In this document: positions 35,984-44,576 of the stretch, one piece after another
Numbering within the stretch: the stretch's first letter is position 1
Layout of the letters: every line of letters starts with the position of its first letter
Assembly (NCBI RefSeq): GCF_900187125.1
Contig: NZ_LT906468.1
Span: forward strand, 1,798,001-1,862,000
DNA length: 64,000 bases
Source: Sphingobacterium mizutaii
GTDB taxonomy: Bacteria; Bacteroidota; Bacteroidia; Sphingobacteriales; Sphingobacteriaceae
Reading direction: 5' to 3'
Notes under the pieces: generated by a model
Seen by the model: only the letters and a program-made list of their open reading frames with translations
The model's database searches: none
What the model was told of the DNA's origin: nothing
Position numbers and translations under genes: made by a program

Positions 35984-37291
35984 ATGAATGTAATAAATTT
36001 CCATAATTTGCTCCCTATCATCTGCGGCTGTCTTTTATTAAGCTGCAAATCGAACCCGACTACCATGTACAAAATTGAAACCCTTACCCAATCAGATCGA
36101 GGACATACCCTTCACCATAATTCCGTATTCAACTTCAATAATGAATGGATCGTTTTTGATGCCCGTAACGACGATACTAAAATTGGGGAATGTACAGAAA
36201 TCGGAATGGTCAATGTTAAAACCAAGGAAGAAAGAATAATATACCAAACCAAAAACCCAAGTCAATTTGGACCTGGTGTAGGTGCTGCATCCTTTCATCC
36301 GCATGAAAACCGAGTAATCTTTATACACGGGTTACCCAATGCAAATGCCGAAAAACCATACACAATGACCCGTCGATTTGGAATGTTGGTCGATATAGAT
36401 CAAGGAAACCTAGCAATACCAGCTGATTCAAGGGATATCACAAAACCTTACTCAAAAGGTAGTTTGAGAGGCGGGACGCATTCCCATGCATGGAGTCCGG
36501 AGGGGAATAAGATCAGTTTCACCTATAACGATGAGTTTGTAGAACCGGATTTAAGAACCGTTGGGGTCATGGTTGAAACAAATGGGCTGGATAAAGTCGA
36601 TGAAATTCCAGGAAATATCCAAGGAACCTATTATTCTGCACTTGTTGCCAATATTGTATCCAATCCTGTTCCCGGTTCGGACCAGATTGAAAAAGCATTT
36701 GATGAATGCTGGTTAGATAATAATCTATTGGCTTTCCAAGGCAATACAAGAAATAAGGAAGGCAAACTTATTACGGAGATCTATGTAGTAGAAGTAAATA
36801 AAGATATATTGTTAAAGGACTCCATTGTCCAGAATTCATCCGATTATCCGCCAGTACCCTTTGGAATCAATCCAATTCGAATTTCAAGATCGGAGCAAGG
36901 CCTATCTAATTTTAGGCATTGGTTAAGGGCGAGCCCTGACGGTAAACTAATCTACGCCTTGGCAAAAGACAAGCAGGATAGAAACCAGATCATACAATGC
37001 GATATCAGTTCTGGCAAATTGACCTATCTGAATGATTTTGATCTGTCGGTTTCTTCCCCAATTAATCTAGACCCAAAAGGAGAACGGATTACCTTTATTG
37101 CAGACAATAATGTATATCTCTTCCATTTAAAGCAATCAAAATTGGAGAAATTAACAGGATTTGCTACCGATGATTCCCGAATTCAGGGAATCCCGAATTT
37201 TTCCAGTGATGGCAAGATCATCGCTTTTAATCAATTTGTAGAAAATAATGGAAAGGAGAATCTACAGATCAAATTAATTTACTTAGAATAG
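35984..37291 (+). CDS. YidR/DUF3748-like PD40 beta-propeller lipoprotein
   Basis: The 435-residue protein has a lipobox ('CLLLSCKSNP', Cys21) and a TolB-like propeller. It matches, from memory, the pattern of E. coli YidR (DUF3748): 'HHNSVFNFNNEWIVFDARND', 'GPGVGAASFHPHENRVIFIHG', 'SLRGGTHSHAWSPEGNKISFTYND', 'NPVPGSDQIEKAFDECWLDNNLLAFQGNTR' and 'LSNFRHWLRASPDGKLIYAL'. YidR has no established activity; related PD40 propellers include oligogalacturonate lyases. Here it is lipid-anchored and last in the AraC-regulated symporter/aldolase/SusCD/sialidase-like locus, which ties the family to use of an acidic carbohydrate. It may be expressed apart from the upstream genes because of the hairpin before it. 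Confidence 0.75.
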   Translation: MNVINFHNLLPIICGCLLLSCKSNPTTMYKIETLTQSDRGHTLHHNSVFNFNNEWIVFDARNDDTKIGECTEIGMVNVKTKEERIIYQTKNPSQFGPGVGAASFHPHENRVIFIHGLPNANAEKPYTMTRRFGMLVDIDQGNLAIPADSRDITKPYSKGSLRGGTHSHAWSPEGNKISFTYNDEFVEPDLRTVGVMVETNGLDKVDEIPGNIQGTYYSALVANIVSNPVPGSDQIEKAFDECWLDNNLLAFQGNTRNKEGKLITEIYVVEVNKDILLKDSIVQNSSDYPPVPFGINPIRISRSEQGLSNFRHWLRASPDGKLIYALAKDKQDRNQIIQCDISSGKLTYLNDFDLSVSSPINLDPKGERITFIADNNVYLFHLKQSKLEKLTGFATDDSRIQGIPNFSSDGKIIAFNQFVENNGKENLQIKLIYLE

Positions 37292-37375
37292 AGAGTACGT
37301 TTAAACATGAATCTCCATCAATTCCCAATCCTTTTTGTAATTTAGGGATGTTCATTACAAAAGGTAAATTTATTC

Positions 37376-37975
37376 ATGGTCGATCAAGGTAATATAGACG
37401 AAAGGGAATTGCTTTTGCAATTGCAGAAAGGAGACCGTATTGCTTTTGAGAAATTATACCATAAATATGCCGAAAAACTGACTGTAAAACTCCTGCAGTT
37501 AGTGAAATCTGAAGATCTTGCCCAAGACCTCTTGCAAGACATCTTTCTTAAAATTTGGCAGATCAGAACGGAGATAAAAGAAGAGAAATCTTTTGGGGCA
37601 TTGCTGTATACCATGGCGACCAACCAGTCCCTTAATGCCTTCAGATCTGCAGTGAGAGAACAAAACCGTATTTCCCAATTGAATACCGGTGAATTCTATA
37701 CGCATGTTGAAGAGAATTTACAGTTTGAAGAAACGAATAAGATTTTCGAAGAAGCGCTGTCCTCTTTGACCCCAAGACAGAGAGAAGTTTATGTGCTCCA
37801 TAAACTGGAAGGCAAAAGCTATAAAGAGATAAGCGAACAACTTCAGATCAGCCATTCCGCTATCAACCAACATCTGCAGATTGCTAATAAGCAGATCCGC
37901 ACATTTCTGCAAAGTAGACTCCCGCAGCTACTTTTGTTCCTGCTTCCCTTTGTATCAGGCAATTATTTCCGTTAG
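37376..37975 (+). CDS. ECF-type RNA polymerase sigma factor
   Basis: The 199-residue sigma factor has region 2 ('FEKLYHKYAEKLTVKLLQLVKSEDLAQDLLQDIFLKIWQIR', about 25-65) and region 4 ('LSSLTPRQREVYVLHKLEGKSYKEISEQLQISHSAINQHLQIANKQIRTFL', about 128-178). The C-terminus is hydrophobic (LPQLLLFLLPFVSGNYFR), as in many Bacteroidota sigma factors of the SusCD type. It is followed by a FecR anti-sigma gene and an STN-bearing SusC gene, so it is the output of a FecI/FecR-style surface signalling chain that should switch on the SusC-SusD-TlpA operon. Confidence 0.93.
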   Translation: MVDQGNIDERELLLQLQKGDRIAFEKLYHKYAEKLTVKLLQLVKSEDLAQDLLQDIFLKIWQIRTEIKEEKSFGALLYTMATNQSLNAFRSAVREQNRISQLNTGEFYTHVEENLQFEETNKIFEEALSSLTPRQREVYVLHKLEGKSYKEISEQLQISHSAINQHLQIANKQIRTFLQSRLPQLLLFLLPFVSGNYFR

Positions 37976-38118
37976 ACTGTTAAAATTATCTTGTTGATAA
38001 TCAGTTAAATACAAATTATTTTGTTTTTTTAATAAAACTATACTGTTACTTTTTTGGTATTCGGTGTATTCTAAGTATAATCCACTAACTATTAATAAAG
38101 CCAATTTTAAAATCCGAT

Positions 38119-39294
38119 ATGGAAAGAAAAGTACAATATCGTGTTTTGTTCCATAAGTATATTAACGATACTTTGGAAAAGGATGAACTAGACCTGTTGA
38201 CTTCCATGATTGACTCTGAAGAATATGAAGAGGAAATGGAGGAATGTTTTCGGGAATATTTCCAGTATTCTGAGGATGAATTTGATCAGGAAGACTTGCG
38301 AGTGAAGTCCATTCCAATTGTGGAAGATACTTGGAAGCAACTGAACCTACGAATCAATGAAGAGAATCATTTAAAAGAATTTCCTAAGAATCGATTTTCA
38401 GCATACATAAAATATGCTGCCGCTGTATTATTGCTGTTGAGCATCTCAACGGTATGGTACTATATGATCAATAAGGCTAAAAAACCTGTACAAGAACAAA
38501 TTGCCGCGGCAGATATTCTTCCTGGGACCAATCGTGCAACTTTGACTCTTTCCAATGGGAATGCTATTTCATTAAGTGAAGGACAAGAAGGGCTTGTAGT
38601 TTCTCCGGATCAAATGAGTTATGCAGATGGCACGCCGATTATGAAAACTCCTGAAGTCCAATTGGCGACCATAACAACGCCTCGCTCGGGTCAATATCAG
38701 GTGACCTTGCCCGATGGGTCAAAAGCTTGGTTAAATGCTGCCTCATCCATCAACTATCCGACCCAATTTATTGCTGATAAAAGACAGGTAAAAATTACTG
38801 GAGAAGTTTATTTTGAAATAGCCAAAAATCCAAAACAACCTTTTATCGTACAGTCTGACAAGCAGTTTGTCCAAGTATTGGGAACTTCATTCAATATCAA
38901 TGCCTATGGTGATAAGGGGCAGGTACTGACCACCTTAGTTGAAGGGAGTTTGCAAATTAGTTCAGACCAGAATAAAGAAATAGTGAAAATTAAACCTGGA
39001 CAACAGGCAATCCTTTCCAACAATGGGCAAATAGAAACCAAAGAAGTTGATACGGATGAGTATGCCTCTTGGAAAGATGGTCTCTATATGATCAATAACC
39101 TGAGCCTAGAAGATTTCGGAAAGAAAATCGAGCGCTGGTATGATGTGGAGGTCGATATGGGGAAATACAAAAATCAAAAACTCTCGGCCACCATTAGAAG
39201 GGATGTGAAGTTAAATGAAGTTTTAGAAGCAATAGAATTAAATACCAATATTAAATTTAGTGTAAAAGACAGGAAAGTGACTGCATACAAATAG
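38119..39294 (+). CDS. FecR-type anti-sigma factor
   Basis: The 391-residue single-pass inner-membrane protein has a cytoplasmic anti-sigma region (about 1-92), a membrane helix (about 95-115, 'YIKYAAAVLLLLSISTVWYYM'), a periplasmic FecR domain ('TTPRSGQYQVTLPDGSKAWLNAASSINYPTQF' to 'VKIKPGQQAIL') and a C-terminal DUF4974 domain ('NLSLEDFGKKIERWYDVEVD'). It should hold the ECF sigma factor until the STN domain of the adjacent SusC signals ligand binding. The sigma gene ends 143 bp upstream and the SusC gene begins 191 bp downstream. Confidence 0.93.
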   Translation: MERKVQYRVLFHKYINDTLEKDELDLLTSMIDSEEYEEEMEECFREYFQYSEDEFDQEDLRVKSIPIVEDTWKQLNLRINEENHLKEFPKNRFSAYIKYAAAVLLLLSISTVWYYMINKAKKPVQEQIAAADILPGTNRATLTLSNGNAISLSEGQEGLVVSPDQMSYADGTPIMKTPEVQLATITTPRSGQYQVTLPDGSKAWLNAASSINYPTQFIADKRQVKITGEVYFEIAKNPKQPFIVQSDKQFVQVLGTSFNINAYGDKGQVLTTLVEGSLQISSDQNKEIVKIKPGQQAILSNNGQIETKEVDTDEYASWKDGLYMINNLSLEDFGKKIERWYDVEVDMGKYKNQKLSATIRRDVKLNEVLEAIELNTNIKFSVKDRKVTAYK

Positions 39295-39325
39295 ACATCA
39301 ATTTTTTATTTGCATTTGCAAAAAG

Positions 39326-39355
39326 CTGCCGAGGTGCTGAAGACACCTCAGGCAG
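39326..39355. other. GC-rich hairpin upstream of the STN-SusC gene
   Basis: CTGCC-GAGGTG (39326-39336) pairs with CACCTC-A-GGCAG (39344-39355), a stem of 11 pairs with one bulge. No T run follows. It lies between the anti-sigma gene and the SusC operon and may be a terminator remnant or leader element. Confidence 0.4.
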
Positions 39356-39485
39356 TAATGCCTGGATAAATCAAGTATAGCTAACTATTTTTTAAACAGA
39401 CAATACAAACTTAATCATTAGACTGGATTTTACAATTGAAGTCGGTCTAGATTTATGGGAATGTATTGTTCATTATGAATTTCCG

Positions 39486-42400
39486 ATGAGCAATAAAAAA
39501 CACGTTTTTTTATTAAAAATGAAACTGACCATTTTTCTATTTTTATTTTCCATGCTAGGAGTCATGGCAAAATCTAATGCACAGAAAGTCACTCTGGACC
39601 TCAAGAATGCTACTTTTAAGAAAGCATTTTTAGAGCTTACTAAGCAGACCGGCTATATCTTTGTGTTTGAGGATGGAGCTATTAATCCTGAATGGAAAGT
39701 AAATCTTAAAGTCTCCAACAAAGAGCTTTCTGATGTGATGCCTCAACTGCTAGAAGATAGGCCATTGCAATTCAAGAGAAGTGGAAAGTCAATTTCAATT
39801 TCCTCTAAGCCCATAAGGCAAGATAATCCTTCCAGCTCTCCAAATCAACCTGAAATCAGTATACAAGAAAGTATTTCTGGTCAGGTTCTAAATGAAAAAG
39901 GGGAGAAGCTGATTGGAGCCACCATCATAAACCTCCGCACGAAGAAAAACTATTCAACAGATTCGCAAGGTAGCTTTAGCATCGATGATGTCCAGCCGAC
40001 GGATATTTTGGAAATTTCGTATCTAGGTTATGAAAAAAAGCAACTTCAGCTTGAGGGTAAACAGTTCTATTCTGTGCAATTGATCCCCAAGCCTGAAAGC
40101 ATAGGAGAGGTTACCATTGTCAATACTGGTTTCCAGACCATTTCTAAAGAACGCTCCACAGGGTCATACGGTACAGTTTCAAAGGCTCAATTAGAAAAGC
40201 CTTCAACTAATATCTCCCAACGTTTGATAGGAACCATTCCGGGAATGCAAGCCAGATCGCTGGATGATAAAGGGAATCCTAAATTTGAAATCCGTGGACA
40301 ATCTAGCTTAATGGCGAATGCTTCACCATTGGTTGTTGTGGATGGTTTTCCGATTCAAGGAGATTTCTCTTCCATAAATCCCAATGATGTAGAGTCTGTA
40401 ACGGTGTTAAAGGATGCTGCTGCAGGTTCTGTCTGGGGCGCACGCTCTGCCAATGGGGTAATTGTAGTCACTACCAAAAGTGCCAATAAGAATGCTCCAC
40501 TAAAAGTAGCGCTAAATGTCTTTACTAAAATTTCTCCGAAATTGGACTTGAGCTATGTTCGTCCACTAGCTTCCTCATCAGAAACCGTTGATTATGAAAT
40601 GAAAGCCTATGAAAATTGGCGTGCTCTTCCGGATCCTTTTTCTTTTTATGATGTGGGTTACGATTGGGGAACAGCCGGCATCTTGATGAATGAAGCGAAT
40701 TATGGCCATATCACTACGGCAGAGCGTGATGCGCAATTGGCCCATTTAAAAACTTTGGATAACAAAAAGCAGATTACTGATCATTTGCTGGCCAATCCAG
40801 CAGCAACCCAGTATAATTTCTCCATTTCTGGAGGATCTGAAAAAATGACGAATTATCTTTCCCTAATGCATGAAAGTGATCAGTCAAACTTTAAAGAAAC
40901 CAAGGGTAAAAAATATTTGATCAACTTCAGGAACAATACCAGTATCACTAAATGGTTGGATCTCACATTGGGTGCTAATTACCTTTTCAATAAAGATTAT
41001 ACCAGTGGTGTTACCTTGGAAGATTTGAACAGCTGGTCTCCTTATGATATGCTGGTCAATCCTGATGGGTCCTATACCAATGTCCATAAATACTATACGC
41101 CTATTCTGGATCGGGATGTGCCAACTTCTTCTTTCCCTTATTCCGATTGGACCTACAATCCTATTTTAGAAATCGCAAACAGAAACCTAAGTGTTGAAAA
41201 TACGCAGGCTAGATTTCAAGGAGCCATGAACTTTAAATTACTTAAAGGCTTGTCTGCGGAATTAAGGGGGCAATATGAGTATGGAACTGCGAATACCCGG
41301 GATCTGTATAATGAAAACAGTTTTGAAGTCAGGAAAGCTGTAAATGAAGCAACCACTTGGGATTCATCAGTTGAACCTAATTTATTTATCATGAACCTGC
41401 CACAGGGAGGAATATTAAAGCAAAAAAGGGTTCGTACAGATTTATATAATGTAAGGGGCCAGTTAAGATATAATCGGGAATTTGGAACCGACCATGAGTT
41501 AGATGCCCTTGCAGGGATGGAATTCCAAAGTTTAACAGCCGAAACTGTTGAAAACCCGCCTTCTTATGGTTATAATGAGGAAACCATGTCTGTCGGTATT
41601 TTCCCGAATGGACCTGGTGGGCCTACAAATCCTATCTATGATTTTATGGGTCAGGAAATTACATTTCCTTATCTCAATACTTTTGGATATACCACCCAAC
41701 GTCTTTTTTCAGCATACGGAAATGCAGCCTATACCTATAAACAGAAATATGTGCTTTCTGGAAGTTATCGTTTTGATGCTTCCAATTTAATTACTGATGA
41801 CCCTAAATATAGATATGCACCATTCTTTTCCATTGGTGGAATGTGGCATCTGTATAAAGAAGGCTTTATGGAAAATGTGGGTTGGGTAGACCGATTAACC
41901 GCTCGATTGACTTATGGTAAATTAGGTAACTATGATCCTTCCACTACATTCAGGCCTTTGATTACGCCAAGCCAGTCGCCAGATCTTTATATCAATGCAT
42001 TGTATGCTGGATTTGCAAGTTATGGTAACCCAACCCTGAGATGGGAGCAGACTAGCAATTGGGATCTAGGTGTTGATTTTTCGTTTTTCGAACATAAGCT
42101 ATTTGGTAAAATAGACCTCTATAAAAAATCAGGTAAAGACCTGTTGGCAGAATTGTCCATTCCTTCCATCCATGGAACGTTTATCCAAAAATTGAACAAT
42201 GCGGCGATGGTCAATAAAGGAATTGAAATTGATCTTGGTACTTCGCAGAATTTTAGTGAACAATTGCAATGGACAGCTAATGTAAATTTTGCCTACAACA
42301 AAAATGAAATCACCGATTTGTTTGTGGTGAATTATAATGCTTTCCAAATGCCTTTAGGCGGTTCTGCTGCTTATGTCAAAGGCTATGATGCCAATACAGC

Positions 42401-43016
42401 ATGGAGATGGCAGTATTCAGGGATCGTAGATAATCAACCTACACGGATTGGGCCTGATGGTGAACCTTTCCCTTTATCCTCATTTCCTGAAGGCAATCCA
42501 TTAACCTATTTGAGAAACATGGGTACTATGGTCGCTCCATATACCTTAGGTTTTATGAACTCCTTCAAGTATAAAAACTTTGATTTCTCCTTTATTTTTA
42601 CCGGTAAATTTGGCCATGTATTCCAAACCATGGGATTCAATTACCCACCAACCTGGAATTCCAGGGTACTGCCCAATTCAAAACTTGCCGAAGTGAATGC
42701 TGCTGATCCTGCTAATATGGTACCACTGCCTTTGAATAAAGATGATGCCGAATATTATATCTGGAGTTATGTGACCGGTTCCATGGATTACTTGATCCAA
42801 TCGGCATCGCATGTGCGACTTCAGGAAATTTATTTGGGATATACTTTTCCGGAATCATTGACCAAAAGAATTGGGATAAATAATGTGCTTTTATATGCAC
42901 AAGGGAACAATTTATTCAGCATTTATTCCAACCAAGCTGGGGAAGATCCAGAGTTTCCGATGGGAGGGATGCGATTGATGCCTAGCTATACCTTCGGATT
43001 GAAGTTTGACTTTTAA
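39486..43016 (+). CDS. SusC/RagA-type TonB-dependent transducer with STN domain
   Basis: The 1176-residue outer-membrane protein has a signal peptide ('SMLGVMAKSNAQKV', about 1-33), a periplasmic STN signalling domain (about 34-105, 'VTLDLKNATFKKAFLELTKQTGYIFVFEDGAINPEWKVNLKV'), a carboxypeptidase-regulatory-like domain ('ESISGQVLNEKGEKLIGATI', about 130-205), the plug ('IRGQSSLMANASPLVVVDGFPIQGD') and a barrel ending 'YTFGLKFDF'. The STN domain contacts FecR-type anti-sigma factors, which matches the upstream sigma/anti-sigma pair. An internal ATG (39519) is a possible alternative start. SusD and a thioredoxin-like gene follow at 10 and 14 bp spacing. The ligand is unknown. Confidence 0.94.
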   Translation: MSNKKHVFLLKMKLTIFLFLFSMLGVMAKSNAQKVTLDLKNATFKKAFLELTKQTGYIFVFEDGAINPEWKVNLKVSNKELSDVMPQLLEDRPLQFKRSGKSISISSKPIRQDNPSSSPNQPEISIQESISGQVLNEKGEKLIGATIINLRTKKNYSTDSQGSFSIDDVQPTDILEISYLGYEKKQLQLEGKQFYSVQLIPKPESIGEVTIVNTGFQTISKERSTGSYGTVSKAQLEKPSTNISQRLIGTIPGMQARSLDDKGNPKFEIRGQSSLMANASPLVVVDGFPIQGDFSSINPNDVESVTVLKDAAAGSVWGARSANGVIVVTTKSANKNAPLKVALNVFTKISPKLDLSYVRPLASSSETVDYEMKAYENWRALPDPFSFYDVGYDWGTAGILMNEANYGHITTAERDAQLAHLKTLDNKKQITDHLLANPAATQYNFSISGGSEKMTNYLSLMHESDQSNFKETKGKKYLINFRNNTSITKWLDLTLGANYLFNKDYTSGVTLEDLNSWSPYDMLVNPDGSYTNVHKYYTPILDRDVPTSSFPYSDWTYNPILEIANRNLSVENTQARFQGAMNFKLLKGLSAELRGQYEYGTANTRDLYNENSFEVRKAVNEATTWDSSVEPNLFIMNLPQGGILKQKRVRTDLYNVRGQLRYNREFGTDHELDALAGMEFQSLTAETVENPPSYGYNEETMSVGIFPNGPGGPTNPIYDFMGQEITFPYLNTFGYTTQRLFSAYGNAAYTYKQKYVLSGSYRFDASNLITDDPKYRYAPFFSIGGMWHLYKEGFMENVGWVDRLTARLTYGKLGNYDPSTTFRPLITPSQSPDLYINALYAGFASYGNPTLRWEQTSNWDLGVDFSFFEHKLFGKIDLYKKSGKDLLAELSIPSIHGTFIQKLNNAAMVNKGIEIDLGTSQNFSEQLQWTANVNFAYNKNEITDLFVVNYNAFQMPLGGSAAYVKGYDANTAWRWQYSGIVDNQPTRIGPDGEPFPLSSFPEGNPLTYLRNMGTMVAPYTLGFMNSFKYKNFDFSFIFTGKFGHVFQTMGFNYPPTWNSRVLPNSKLAEVNAADPANMVPLPLNKDDAEYYIWSYVTGSMDYLIQSASHVRLQEIYLGYTFPESLTKRIGINNVLLYAQGNNLFSIYSNQAGEDPEFPMGGMRLMPSYTFGLKFDF

Positions 43017-43026
43017 GACTTAGAAA

Positions 43027-44562
43027 ATGAAAAAAAGAATATTCGCGATATCGTTTCTAACATCTGTTTTATTGGCTTCATGTAGTAAAATCGATGATTT
43101 TTTGAATGAACCGCCAAGCAAGACTTCAGAGTTGGAAATCAAGACTCTTGATCAATTGAACCAATTGCTGAATAACTATGACGAAGTGTTTTCGGAAGAC
43201 TTAAACATGACTGCGGTCTTTAGTTCTGATGATTATTATCTGAGCAGTTCTATTTATGATGCTGATCCTTCCGTATTATCCATCACTGCTGTGAAATACG
43301 CCCTTTGGGATAGTAAATTCCTACCTAATAATACCGGTGATGATTTCTGGACCGCCGAGTATAAGAAAATCTTCTATGCAAATACCGTATTAACTTATTT
43401 GGACCAAGTTTCAGGTGGAACGGTTGAACAGAAAAATAACCTGAAAGCTGAAGCCCACTTTATTAGGGCCTATAGTCTTTGGTTGTTGGCGAATACTTAT
43501 TGTCTGCCATATACAGAAGCAAATGCTAATGAACCTGGTTTGCCCATCAAATTGACCATCAGTTTTGAGGAAAATAGCGAACGCCAATCTTTGGCAAAAA
43601 CTTATGCGCAGATTGAAAGCGATATTGCTGAAGCCTTAAAAATCAATACTCCCTTAGTTCAAAGTGGGAGAGCGGTGCATTGGCGAGCCAACAAGACGGC
43701 AGTTAATGCATTTGCGGCTAGGTATTGGTTGAACAGGAATGATTATGCCAAAACACTGCAATATGCCAATGAGGCTCTATCAGGCTATAGCACCTTGGTT
43801 GATTATAATTCCCAAATGCGATTTGGAATTCCTAAAACGGTTACACTTGATGCCGGTACGGCAAGTCAAAAATCATTTACAATCCAATATCCTTACACCC
43901 ATAACAACCAAGAGGAATATACCGATATGATCGGATGGAAAGAGTTTATTTACTTTAGGATGCTTTCCAATCCTAGTTTCTGGTATGTGCCTAGTCCCGA
44001 TTTATTGGCTTTATACGACCAAAAGAATGATCTGCGCTATAAATACAATATCGTCAAAGGATATTCTTATGATCGCGGGATGATCAAACCTTCTTATGAT
44101 TATCCTGGCTATGTTTTCTTTTACAAAGATCGAATCCCTTCTGGACCGACTGTCGCCGAAGTCCTATTGACTAAAGCAGAGGCGCAAGCGCATTTAGGAA
44201 ATTCAGCTGCTGCCATGGAAACCCTCAATTCATTGCGTTCAAAACGCATGCTGGCGGGGCCTTGGGTAAACCTTAATGCTTCAACCAAGGAGGATGCCAT
44301 TAAAAAGGTTTCTGAAGAGCGTAGACGTGAAATGCCATTCTCCCAGCGATGGTTTGATGTGCGTAGGTATAACCATAATGAGATTTCCTCTGATGATATC
44401 GTCATGAAGCGCACTTTCTATCCTTATAATAATTCGGTTGTCAATGATGATCAAGCTATTCAGAATTATACTTTAGAAAAAGATTCAAGACGTTGGGCCG
44501 CACCAATTCCAGTTTCGGATATAGAAGCTAGTAATGGTAAAATTGAACAGAATAAATACTAG
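43027..44562 (+). CDS. SusD/RagB-type outer-membrane lipoprotein
   Basis: The 511-residue lipoprotein has a lipobox ('SVLLASCSKIDDFL', Cys at about 19), the SusD N-terminal motif ('LNEPPSKTSELEIKTLDQLNQLLNNYDE'), a TPR-like core ('LKAEAHFIRAYSLWLLANTYCLPY') and the C-terminal 'VSEERRREMPFSQRWFDVRRYN' and 'WAAPIPVSDIEASNGKIEQNKY' signatures. It partners the STN-SusC protein encoded 10 bp upstream. It differs clearly from the SusD at 33277, so the two pairs serve different ligands. Confidence 0.93.
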   Translation: MKKRIFAISFLTSVLLASCSKIDDFLNEPPSKTSELEIKTLDQLNQLLNNYDEVFSEDLNMTAVFSSDDYYLSSSIYDADPSVLSITAVKYALWDSKFLPNNTGDDFWTAEYKKIFYANTVLTYLDQVSGGTVEQKNNLKAEAHFIRAYSLWLLANTYCLPYTEANANEPGLPIKLTISFEENSERQSLAKTYAQIESDIAEALKINTPLVQSGRAVHWRANKTAVNAFAARYWLNRNDYAKTLQYANEALSGYSTLVDYNSQMRFGIPKTVTLDAGTASQKSFTIQYPYTHNNQEEYTDMIGWKEFIYFRMLSNPSFWYVPSPDLLALYDQKNDLRYKYNIVKGYSYDRGMIKPSYDYPGYVFFYKDRIPSGPTVAEVLLTKAEAQAHLGNSAAAMETLNSLRSKRMLAGPWVNLNASTKEDAIKKVSEERRREMPFSQRWFDVRRYNHNEISSDDIVMKRTFYPYNNSVVNDDQAIQNYTLEKDSRRWAAPIPVSDIEASNGKIEQNKY

Positions 44563-44576
44563 AAATCGGATTTGTT

